A DNA stretch of 5,418 nt. It comes from an uncultured bacterium. Lineage in GTDB: Bacteria > Bacillota_I > Bacilli_A > RF39 > UBA660. Location: positions 1-5,418 of the forward strand of contig OMUM01000112.1 of the NCBI GenBank assembly GCA_900314225.1. Direction: 5' to 3'. Under the pieces are notes generated by a model that worked only from the letters and a program-made list of their open reading frames with translations, did not search any database and was not told the DNA's origin. Position numbers and translations under genes: made by a program. Positions 1 to 5,418 of the stretch are shown here, piece after piece (position 1 is the stretch's first letter; every line of letters begins with the position of its first letter).

Positions 1-1
1 A

Positions 2-136
2 ATAAATTATTTAATTATTATTTACATGATACCAGTAATAATATTCTTTATACTTTATTATCCAATTGTATCTGGCATACCAACTAATATATCATATATC
101 GATAATTTAAAATTATTTTCATCTTGGATTTTTTAG
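2..136 (+). CDS. C-terminal fragment of a PMT-like membrane glycosyltransferase (5' end outside the window)
   Basis: An open frame runs from the left edge to a TAG at 134-136, giving 44 residues. It starts with a very hydrophobic stretch (about residues 3-20, rich in Ile, Phe and Tyr) that looks like a last transmembrane helix. It then reads YYPIVSGIP, an Asp/Asn/Leu segment, and ends exactly in FSSWIF. The pattern of final helix, [FY]YP-[IV]-[LVS]-[ST]-G-x-P, a short amphipathic stretch and a terminal W-[IV]-F is how I remember the C-terminus of PMT-family protein O-mannosyltransferases (the four-helix C-terminal domain). Those enzymes move a sugar from a polyprenyl-phosphate donor to Ser/Thr of exported proteins. 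The family call rests on 44 residues and recall, so the catalytic N-terminal half and the true substrate are unknown. It could be another polytopic GT-C enzyme. The composition and frame make a coding tail much more likely than chance. Confidence 0.6.
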   Translation: MNYLIIIYMIPVIIFFILYYPIVSGIPTNISYIDNLKLFSSWIF

Positions 137-158
137 TATATCTTTTTAAATTAAAAAT

Positions 159-167
159 TGTTATAAT
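159..167 (+). promoter_or_regulatory. Extended -10 promoter for the sugar kinase gene
   Basis: TATAAT at 162-167 is a perfect sigma-A -10 box, preceded by TG at 159-160 with one base between (TGTTATAAT), the extended -10 form. No good -35 box lies 16-18 bp upstream; the region (about 138-145) reads only TATCTT-like. The predicted start of transcription is near 174, which would leave a leader of only about 14 nt with the ribosome site almost at the 5' end. This short leader is a reason for caution. Confidence 0.5.
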
Positions 168-172
168 ATCAT

Positions 173-184
173 AGAGGATGTGAG
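173..184 (+). promoter_or_regulatory. Ribosome binding site of the sugar kinase
   Basis: The purine-rich stretch AGAGGATGTGAG lies just upstream of the ATG at 188. AGAGGA (173-178) ends 9 nt before the start codon. It supports ATG 188 as the start. The PfkB fold also begins right there, with its first beta strand (AICVGHSTYD). Confidence 0.6.
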
Positions 185-187
185 AAT

Positions 188-1084
188 ATGAAAGCAATTT
201 GTGTAGGACATTCTACATATGATACAACATTGCCAGTAGAAAGTTATCCAATTGAAAATTATAAGTATCGAATTGAAAATCATATAGAGTGTGGTGGAGG
301 ACCAGCCTCAAATGGAGCTTACCTTTTAGCAAAATGGGGCATCGATACAACAATTTGTTCAATTGTTGGTGATGATTATTATGGTGACAAAGTAGTTGAA
401 GATTTTGAAAAAATAGGAGCAAATACAAAATATTTAGAGCAAAAAAGCAATTATCAAACAGACAGTAGTTTTATAATTGCTAATATGAGTAATGGTTCTA
501 GGACTATTATAACTTCAAAAAAAGATCCAATAAGAAAATTATCTACTAGTATTGCTGATAAAGCAGATTTAATATTAATTGATGGAGAACATCCTGAAAC
601 TGCTGAAGAAGTTTTAGATAATAATAAAGATGCTATAAGTATTATTGATGCAGGTAGATTAACAGATGATAATTTAAGATTAGGGAAAAAAGTTAAATAT
701 CTAGTATGCTCAAAAGAGTTTGCTGAAAAATTTTGTAATAAAAAAATAGATGTAAGTAATATTAAATGTTTAATTGAAATATATAATGAATTAAAAAAAT
801 ATTTTAAAAATACTGTTATAATTACATTAGAATCTGCTGGTAGTTTTACTGAAATTTCAGGTGAATATAAGATAATTCCAAGTATAAAAGTAGTTGCTAA
901 AGATTCAACTGGAGCTGGTGATATTTTTCATGGAGCTATAGCTTATTTCATTGGCATGGGTTATCCATTAGAAGAAGCCATTCGCTACTCATCAATAACA
1001 AGTGCTATTTCAGTAACAAGAATAGGCTCAAGATTTTCAATTCCTGATTTAGAAGAAGTATTAAATTATGATCAGCTTATATGA
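188..1084 (+). CDS. PfkB/ribokinase-family carbohydrate kinase
   Basis: This is a 298-aa cytosolic kinase, the usual length for the PfkB family, whose members phosphorylate a sugar, sugar phosphate or nucleoside with ATP. The first strand and substrate Asp are in VGHSTYD (residues 6-12). The N-terminal family signature is GGGPASNGAYLLAKWG (36-51), followed by VGDDYYGD (60-67). The C-terminal signature is DSTGAGDIFHGA (239-250), with the anion-hole GAG at 242-244 and the expected catalytic base Asp245. TLESAG (213-218) fits the strand-loop before the ATP site. Both signatures are intact, so the enzyme should be active. The substrate cannot be read from the sequence; fructose-type substrates (ketohexokinase, sulfofructose kinase, fructokinase) are possible given the GGGPASN form, but this is a guess. 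The gene ends inside the Smr gene, overlapping it by 17 bp, so the two are very likely cotranscribed. Its stop is TGA. Confidence 0.9.
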   Translation: MKAICVGHSTYDTTLPVESYPIENYKYRIENHIECGGGPASNGAYLLAKWGIDTTICSIVGDDYYGDKVVEDFEKIGANTKYLEQKSNYQTDSSFIIANMSNGSRTIITSKKDPIRKLSTSIADKADLILIDGEHPETAEEVLDNNKDAISIIDAGRLTDDNLRLGKKVKYLVCSKEFAEKFCNKKIDVSNIKCLIEIYNELKKYFKNTVIITLESAGSFTEISGEYKIIPSIKVVAKDSTGAGDIFHGAIAYFIGMGYPLEEAIRYSSITSAISVTRIGSRFSIPDLEEVLNYDQLI

Positions 1085-1322
1085 TAATTTGCCATCTCTA
1101 GATTTACATGGTGCAGATAGAGATTATGCAAGAATATTAATTAATGACTTTATAAGTGATCACTATAAAATTAAAGATAAGAAAGTAATAATAATCCATG
1201 GTAATGGAACAGGTATTATAAAGAGAACTACTCAAGAAGTCTTGAAAAAAAATAAATATGTTGAAGAATATAAAATAGATAATTTTAATTCTGGAATGAC
1301 TATTGTTAAGCTTAAAATTTGA
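1068..1322 (+). CDS. Stand-alone Smr-domain protein
   Basis: This 84-aa protein is essentially one Smr (small MutS-related) domain. The hallmark LDLHG is at residues 11-15. The loop HGNGTG at 44-49 is followed by a basic helix (IIKRTTQEVLKK). The domain closes with GMTIVKLKI, which matches the typical end of the MutS2 Smr domain (G-[VMA]-T-[IV]-V-x-L). Smr domains of MutS2 and related proteins bind nucleic acid and many nick DNA or RNA. A free Smr domain of this size is known in bacteria, but its target is not evident here. ATG 1068 overlaps the kinase stop by 17 bp and has only a weak AGAAGA upstream, which suggests translational coupling. A TTG at 1089 is a possible later start that would keep LDLHG. 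The stop (TGA, 1320-1322) is immediately followed by the next promoter. Confidence 0.85.
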   Translation: MISLYDNLPSLDLHGADRDYARILINDFISDHYKIKDKKVIIIHGNGTGIIKRTTQEVLKKNKYVEEYKIDNFNSGMTIVKLKI

Positions 1323-1351
1323 TTGACAAATAATATCACAAGTGTTAGAAT
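1323..1351 (+). promoter_or_regulatory. Strong sigma-A promoter for the two-gene surface unit
   Basis: TTGACA (1323-1328) is a perfect -35 box. A 17-bp spacer follows, then TAGAAT (1346-1351, five of six to consensus), with TG at 1343-1344 one base before it, an extended -10. Transcription should start near 1358. The -35 box begins one base after the Smr stop codon. I see no G+C-rich terminator hairpin between the genes, so read-through from the kinase/Smr pair may add to expression. The predicted leader leaves room for the ribosome site at 1370-1376 and the ATG at 1386. It leaves only about 10 nt before the other ATG at 1368. Confidence 0.8.
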
Positions 1352-1360
1352 ATGACTTGT
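1338..1360 (+). promoter_or_regulatory. Inverted repeat spanning the -10 box (possible operator)
   Basis: ACAAGT (1338-1343) and ACTTGT (1355-1360) are perfect 6-bp inverted copies separated by 11 bp. The -10 box lies between them and the predicted transcription start falls in the right arm. ATAT lies just outside each arm (1333-1336 and 1361-1364), with a one-base asymmetry on the left. Half-site centres are 17 bp apart. A dimeric repressor site is possible, but a 6-bp match in AT-rich DNA can arise by chance. Confidence 0.25.
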
Positions 1361-1369
1361 ATATCTAAT

Positions 1370-1376
1370 GGGGGGA
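1370..1376 (+). promoter_or_regulatory. Ribosome binding site that selects ATG 1386
   Basis: A run of six G followed by A (GGGGGGA) can pair with the anti-Shine-Dalgarno sequence using G-U wobble, and sits 9 nt upstream of ATG 1386. The in-frame ATG at 1368 lies before this run and has no purine-rich site of its own within a normal distance. The later start also gives a cleaner N-terminus: an acidic cytoplasmic tail and then the membrane helix. Confidence 0.65.
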
Positions 1377-1385
1377 TTTTTTAGT

Positions 1386-3062
1386 ATGTACGAAGAAGAA
1401 TATGAGAAAAAAGGATTTCCAATAAGAAATTTTGTATTAAAAATAATTTTAGTGGCGATTTTCATAATTTTAATAATATGGTTATTGCCAAAATTTAATA
1501 ATCAGCAAACAGTTCAAACAAAGCAATGCTCTGAAGGTGTTTGCGATACTTCAGGAATTGAAGCATTAACTTCACAGGTTTTTTCTGATAATTTAGAAAA
1601 AATGAAAGAAGCTGCAATTTCTTATTATACAGATGAAAGATTACCAAAAGAGGTTGGTGAATCTGATACAATGACACTAAGTGATATGATTGGTAAAAAA
1701 CTAATTGTAGCACTTATAGATAAAAACAATAAAGCCTGTGACGTAGATGGAAGTTATGTAAAAATAACAAAACTTGATGATGAATATCTACTAAAAGTTA
1801 ATCTTAAAGATAGTGAAAAAGAAGACTATATTTTAGTACATCTAGGTTGCTATACATACTGTAATTCATATATATGTGAGAAACAATATACAGGTACTTC
1901 AACATCTACAAGTAAAAATAATTCAAGTGTAAGTTCAACAGTTCCAATTAAGAGCCCAGATAATAATCAAAAAACTACTACTAGACCAAGTGATACATCA
2001 TGCAAGGGTGATAAATGCAATCCAAAACCTACATCAACTCCAACTAGTAAGCCAACTGTTACACCAACAGATGAGCCTTGTAAAGGTAAAGCATGTGATG
2101 AACCTACGCCTACGCCTACATCAACTCCAACTAGTAAGCCAACTGTTACACCAACAGATGAGCCTTGTAAAGGTAAAGCATGTGATGAACCTACGCCTAC
2201 GCCTACATCAACTCCAACACCTACACCAACTTACAAGCCAAAATATATTTATGAATATAAAAAGACAACAAGTACTCAATTCAGTGCTTGGACAAGTTGG
2301 TCAAATTGGCAAAAGACAAGTTGTTCTACTAAAGAGATAAATTGTAGTGACAGCAATCCAAATTGTTTATATAAACTACAAATGGCAAGTAGAAAAGAGC
2401 AGATAGGTACTTATAGAAAGACTTATGCGAAAACAAGAGAAAAAATAGTACAAACTGGTTCATATAACGTTAAATCATGTAATAATTTTAATTATGTAAA
2501 GATCAATCAAACATTGTACGCAACTACAACAAATACTACATACACAACAATTAATACCATAACTAGAACTACTCAAAGTTCAACAGGTAGTTGGAAATAT
2601 GTCGGACGTGGAAGTTATAAGAACCCACCTAGGGATACTCAGGGAACAAGCTATAAATTTGTTGGAGCAGATTATAGTTATTGTGCAGATACTTGTACAA
2701 CACTTCCAAATTATTACTATGATAAATATACTTATACTGGTGGATTATCAAGTGTATCTTCAACTACAACACCTGGTCAAACAACAAGCTCATCATCATC
2801 TTCAACATCAAGTTCAACATCAACACGTTATGAAGCAAGTTGTGGAGGATATACTATAAAAACAGTACCAATATATGGAACAGTTAATGTAACTGAAAAA
2901 TCTACAAGAACCGAGAAATTATATGGTACAGTTTGCTACAAGAGTACTAAATCTAGACAAATTCAAAGAACAGGCACTACTTCTACTAAATGGAGTTATT
3001 ACAACGATAAGAGTTTGTTAAATGATGGATGGACATATACTGGAAAGAAGAAGCAAAAATAA
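1386..3062 (+). CDS. Membrane-anchored, cysteine-rich surface protein with Pro/Thr repeat linker (unknown function)
   Basis: I do not recognise this 558-aa protein (564 aa if started at 1368). Residues 1-15 are charged and cytoplasmic. Residues 16-34 form one strongly hydrophobic helix followed by the extracellular part, with no lipobox or clear signal peptidase site, so it is probably a type II anchor. Residues about 40-168 form a compact domain with Cys48, 53, 118, 155, 159 and 164, helix then strand in feel. Residues 169-283 are a Thr/Pro/Ser linker with three CX4C motifs (CKGDKC once, CKGKAC twice) and two perfect 29-aa repeats (215-272). Residues 284-455 are Tyr/Thr-rich and open with AWTSWSNWQKTSC (301-313). 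A Ser/Thr run (466-480) leads to the C-terminal part, with a final Lys-rich end. In all there are 20 Cys, all predicted outside the cell. No catalytic motif is visible; adhesion or a structural envelope role is a guess. It is first in a two-gene unit, 14 bp before the next gene. Confidence 0.8.
   Translation: MYEEEYEKKGFPIRNFVLKIILVAIFIILIIWLLPKFNNQQTVQTKQCSEGVCDTSGIEALTSQVFSDNLEKMKEAAISYYTDERLPKEVGESDTMTLSDMIGKKLIVALIDKNNKACDVDGSYVKITKLDDEYLLKVNLKDSEKEDYILVHLGCYTYCNSYICEKQYTGTSTSTSKNNSSVSSTVPIKSPDNNQKTTTRPSDTSCKGDKCNPKPTSTPTSKPTVTPTDEPCKGKACDEPTPTPTSTPTSKPTVTPTDEPCKGKACDEPTPTPTSTPTPTPTYKPKYIYEYKKTTSTQFSAWTSWSNWQKTSCSTKEINCSDSNPNCLYKLQMASRKEQIGTYRKTYAKTREKIVQTGSYNVKSCNNFNYVKINQTLYATTTNTTYTTINTITRTTQSSTGSWKYVGRGSYKNPPRDTQGTSYKFVGADYSYCADTCTTLPNYYYDKYTYTGGLSSVSSTTTPGQTTSSSSSSTSSSTSTRYEASCGGYTIKTVPIYGTVNVTEKSTRTEKLYGTVCYKSTKSRQIQRTGTTSTKWSYYNDKSLLNDGWTYTGKKKQK
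2028..2218 (+). repeat. Perfect 87-bp tandem duplication (2.2 units) in the Pro/Thr linker
   Basis: Units at 2028-2114 and 2115-2201 are identical over all 87 bases. A partial third copy matches the first 17 bases (2202-2218). Each unit encodes 29 residues, PTSTPTSKP through TVTPTDEPCKGKACDE to PTPT, so copy number can change without shifting the frame. A diverged older relative of the Cys part lies just upstream (DTSCKGDKCNPK, about 1990-2027). Short CCTACG/CCTACA hexamers at the unit junctions could promote slippage. Confidence 0.95.
2781..2825 (+). repeat. Low-complexity Ser/Thr run inside the first surface protein
   Basis: Fifteen consecutive codons encode only Ser or Thr (TTSSSSSSTSSSTST, residues 466-480), built from TCA-rich near-repeats such as CATCATCAT and TCAACATCA. 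It acts as a spacer between the Tyr/Trp/Cys-rich middle domain and the C-terminal domain and is a plausible O-glycosylation region. Confidence 0.8.
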
Positions 3063-3063
3063 T

Positions 3064-3070
3064 AGGGTGA
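3064..3070 (+). promoter_or_regulatory. Ribosome binding site of the second surface protein
   Basis: AGGGTGA ends 6 nt before ATG 3077, a good Shine-Dalgarno match and spacing. With only 14 bp between the two genes and no promoter or hairpin visible there, it supports one shared transcript. Confidence 0.7.
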
Positions 3071-3076
3071 TAAAAA

Positions 3077-5410
3077 ATGAAAAAAATAAAGAATATTGTA
3101 TTTTATGAAACATATGTAAATGGAAAAGTAGAAAAAAGAGCTTGCTTTTTCCTAATGAATGGATACGTAGAAGATGTTTCATATGGTGAAGCCATTAATG
3201 CTTGCTTTAAAATATGCAAAGAAAGAAATATTACATCTAAGAAAGAATTTGCAAATATGATTAATAAAGATACAATTCATGTTGTCTCTGAGAAAAAATT
3301 ACTTAACAATCTAAATTACTATTCTCCAACTATTGATGAAATAAAAGAAGCTCAAAAATTAGAAAAAGAAGCTAGGAATAAAAGAGATAAAAATAAAAAT
3401 TTTGATTTGCCAAAAAAATCAAATAAAATTTCTGATACTAACACATTAAATTGCAATGTAGTAAATACAGAAAAAAAACCAGGTATATTCAAAAATGCAT
3501 TCAATAAATTTAAAAAATCAAGAGTAGCCAAAAGAGTAGTTGCTGTAGCAACAGCTTTTGCTGTCGCAATTGGGGCCGGTCATTTTGCTTTAAATCACAA
3601 ATCAATGAAAGGTAAGATGCTTGATAGTAATGTAATTACTACATCACAAGATATTGGAGGAGATCCAGTTCAACAAGTAAATGCCTCATCAAATGTAAAT
3701 ATAGTAATAGACAATTCAAATTATGATAATTATTCATATGAACAGCTACAATCAGTTACATCTAATGTGACTCAAAAAGAATCAATGAATAGTTTATATA
3801 ATACTATTACAAGTTTCAATGGAGATTTTGCATCATCACATATTGAACAAGGAAAAGATATAAGAGCAGCTTTAAAATATGATGAAGTAATTGCTTTGCA
3901 AACAGCCTATAATGATTATTCTAAAGATGAATTAAAAGCAATATTTAATGGTGCTGATATTAAATCTCGCGATTTAGTAAACGCCTATAAAGACGCCACT
4001 TTACAATTAATGGGAGCTTATATTATTGAAACACCTGAATGTCCAGTAAATATGAGTTACTTACTTGAAAGCGATGAAGCAAAAAATTATTATAATAAAA
4101 TGCATCAAATGTTCATGAATGCTAATAATGCTACTGGTCAAGACAAAATTGATAAGGTTAATGCTTTCTATAATCAAATAAGAAATGATTTCCCTATAAG
4201 TGAAGAAGAAAGAACAGAAGGAATATCTCACTCTGATTCACGTAACTCACTTGAATCATACAAATTGTCAGTAGTTCCTATGGTTGCTGCTGGAGAAATA
4301 ATGTGGCAAAATCTTGACGTTGATATGACACTAGATGACACATCAATTGATTGGTTAAATGATATAGGATTATGTAATTATGCAGAAGAGACTTTTGATA
4401 GAATTGAAACAATAACTTTAACTTCTGATGAAGATATCTACAATCCAACTTATGATCAATATAAAACTGCTATTGAGAAGTATCTTGCTGAAAAAGGAAT
4501 GGCTGTAATTGATGATGAACATAGAGAATTAAGTAAATTAGATGCTTTTCAAAATAAAGTTAACTATAATTTTGAATCTTCAATGAGCAGTTTCACTTAT
4601 AGTTCTGGTACAGCTTACTCAACTAGTTCATATCAAACTTCAACATCGCATACAGAAACATCAACAACATATAGAACAGAAGAAACTAGAGAATCCGTTA
4701 GTGCTGACCAAGTTCCACAAGCAGAAAGAGAAAAATTAGAAAATCAAATTAATTCTGAAATAGCTAAAGAGAATGAGCAAGCTAAAGCAGAAGCTGAGGA
4801 AAAAGCTGAAGAAACTAGAAAACAGATTCAAGCTTCAGAAGATGAAAATGCAAGGAAAGTAAATGAAGAAGTAAAAGAAGACGAAAAAAAACTACAAGAA
4901 GATATTTCAAATGCTAACGAAAAAATTGACAAAAATAATAGTGATGATAATAAATCAACTGATACTCCTGTAAATGAAAAAGATTTTGATGGAAATGTTG
5001 ATTTTGATAACAATCATTCAGATAATGCTGGAAACCTAGATGATTCTGTAAAAGATATAACAACAGATGGAACAGGAGCAGATATAGAATTACCTGATCC
5101 AAATAATACTGGTGCTGAATTTGATAAACAAGCAGAAACTAGCCAAGCACAAGTAACTGATACTGCAACGAGTACAAATACATCTTCAACAACTGAACAA
5201 ACTCATGAATCTTATGAAGTAGTTGAAGATAATAGTACTTATAATTCTAATAATGAAATTTATGAATATGATGAGGTTATAGAAGAAGAAATTCAACCTA
5301 CACAAAACAATAATACACAAACAACAACTTATGAAGAAGCAGTTGACAATTATATTGAAAGTCAAGCAAGTCAAACACCAGAAGAAGAATCATATCAATA
5401 TACTAGATAA
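3077..5410 (+). CDS. Large single-pass surface protein with extracellular helical domain, coiled coil and acidic tail (unknown function)
   Basis: I do not recognise this 777-aa protein. Residues 1-80 look like a small folded cytoplasmic domain (NIVFYETYVNGKVEKRACFF and on, with a CX3C at 43-47). Residues 85-150 are a charged Lys-rich linker. Residues 154-172 are an Ala/Val membrane helix after a basic flank (KFKKSRVAKR), which puts the N-terminus inside and the remaining 600 residues outside. Residues about 215-500 form a well-mixed, mainly helical domain with only two Cys (322, 433) and landmark stretches ECPVNMSYLL, VVPMVAAGEIMWQNLDVDMT and DWLNDIGLCNYAEETFDRIE. A Ser/Thr/Tyr stretch (501-537) is followed by a Lys/Glu/Ala coiled coil (about 545-618). 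An acidic Asp/Asn tail (619-685) and an Asn/Thr/Gln/Glu-rich end (686-777) complete it. There is no LPXTG anchor, wall-binding repeat or catalytic motif. It follows the Cys-rich surface protein by 14 bp, so the two may form a complex. Its TAA stop lies 8 bp from the window end. Confidence 0.85.
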   Translation: MKKIKNIVFYETYVNGKVEKRACFFLMNGYVEDVSYGEAINACFKICKERNITSKKEFANMINKDTIHVVSEKKLLNNLNYYSPTIDEIKEAQKLEKEARNKRDKNKNFDLPKKSNKISDTNTLNCNVVNTEKKPGIFKNAFNKFKKSRVAKRVVAVATAFAVAIGAGHFALNHKSMKGKMLDSNVITTSQDIGGDPVQQVNASSNVNIVIDNSNYDNYSYEQLQSVTSNVTQKESMNSLYNTITSFNGDFASSHIEQGKDIRAALKYDEVIALQTAYNDYSKDELKAIFNGADIKSRDLVNAYKDATLQLMGAYIIETPECPVNMSYLLESDEAKNYYNKMHQMFMNANNATGQDKIDKVNAFYNQIRNDFPISEEERTEGISHSDSRNSLESYKLSVVPMVAAGEIMWQNLDVDMTLDDTSIDWLNDIGLCNYAEETFDRIETITLTSDEDIYNPTYDQYKTAIEKYLAEKGMAVIDDEHRELSKLDAFQNKVNYNFESSMSSFTYSSGTAYSTSSYQTSTSHTETSTTYRTEETRESVSADQVPQAEREKLENQINSEIAKENEQAKAEAEEKAEETRKQIQASEDENARKVNEEVKEDEKKLQEDISNANEKIDKNNSDDNKSTDTPVNEKDFDGNVDFDNNHSDNAGNLDDSVKDITTDGTGADIELPDPNNTGAEFDKQAETSQAQVTDTATSTNTSSTTEQTHESYEVVEDNSTYNSNNEIYEYDEVIEEEIQPTQNNNTQTTTYEEAVDNYIESQASQTPEEESYQYTR

Positions 5411-5418
5411 ATAAAAAG

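Noticed and set aside
143..157. TTTTTAA-A-TTAAAAA palindrome upstream of the kinase as a terminator
   Set aside because: It is AT-only with a one-base loop, so it cannot form a stable terminator hairpin; it is probably chance in AT-rich promoter DNA.
188..1322. Mycoplasma-type genetic code (UGA as Trp)
   Set aside because: Trp is encoded by TGG throughout, and TGA ends both the kinase and the Smr protein at the expected family lengths.
1410..1490. Type IV prepilin signature (KKG-F before the hydrophobic helix) in the first surface protein
   Set aside because: After G-F comes PIRN with no Glu at +5, and charged residues interrupt the start of the helix, unlike type IV pilins whose helix begins right after the cleavage site.
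1990..2340. Overlapping 116-codon frame across the 87-bp repeats
   Set aside because: It exists only because the repeat is in frame-preserving tandem; its Leu/His/Gln-rich translation is an out-of-frame reading of Pro/Thr codons.
4979..5045. Asp/Asn-rich stretch (KDFDGNVDFDNN) as an EF-hand or dockerin-type calcium site
   Set aside because: The loop spacing does not fit DxDxDGxxD...E, and the region is generally Asp/Asn-rich low complexity; weak calcium binding is possible but not supported.
5090..5118. LPDPNNTG as a sortase LPXTG-type anchor
   Set aside because: Spacing is wrong and no hydrophobic segment or basic tail follows; about 100 polar residues lie after it.
4828..5374. Minus-strand open frames opposite the second surface gene
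   Set aside because: They are antisense shadows of Ser/Asp/Glu-rich codons, without ribosome sites, and the plus-strand gene is clearly the real one.

Overview
The window is AT-rich (roughly 30% GC by eye) and every supported gene lies on the + strand. The code is standard: Trp is TGG, and UGA is a genuine stop for two genes, so this is not a Mycoplasma or Spiroplasma that reads UGA as Trp. The sigma-A-like promoters, purine-rich ribosome binding sites, low GC and the style of the surface proteins suggest an uncultured low-GC Bacillota, perhaps a gut Bacilli lineage of the RF39 or Erysipelotrichales kind. That placement is inference from style only.

Layout. Bases 2-136 are the last 44 codons of a membrane protein. 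Its tail resembles the C-terminus of PMT-type (dolichyl-phosphate-mannose:protein mannosyltransferase-like) enzymes. A 51-bp gap with an extended -10 promoter leads to a PfkB/ribokinase-family sugar kinase (188-1084). The kinase overlaps by 17 bp a small stand-alone Smr-domain protein (1068-1322). One base after the Smr stop codon begins a near-consensus sigma-A promoter (TTGACA, 17 bp, TAGAAT, with an extended TG). This drives a two-gene unit of 1386-3062 and 3077-5410, separated by 14 bp.

Both proteins of that unit are unrecognised and membrane-anchored, with the N-terminus predicted inside and a large extracellular part. The first (558 aa from the preferred start) has one N-terminal membrane helix, 20 cysteines, a Pro/Thr linker containing a perfect 87-bp tandem duplication, and a Trp/Cys-rich distal part. 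The second (777 aa) has a cytoplasmic N-terminal domain, one internal membrane helix, a large probably helical extracellular domain, a Ser/Thr-rich stretch, a Lys/Glu coiled coil and an acidic Asn/Ser/Thr tail.

The likely story is a surface module of two co-expressed proteins, with Ser/Thr-rich stretches that could be glycosylated, near a PMT-like glycosyltransferase. The kinase and Smr genes look like ordinary housekeeping neighbours. I see no CRISPR array, tRNA, rRNA, transposase, phage gene or recognisable defence system. The surface pair is the only candidate for something undescribed.
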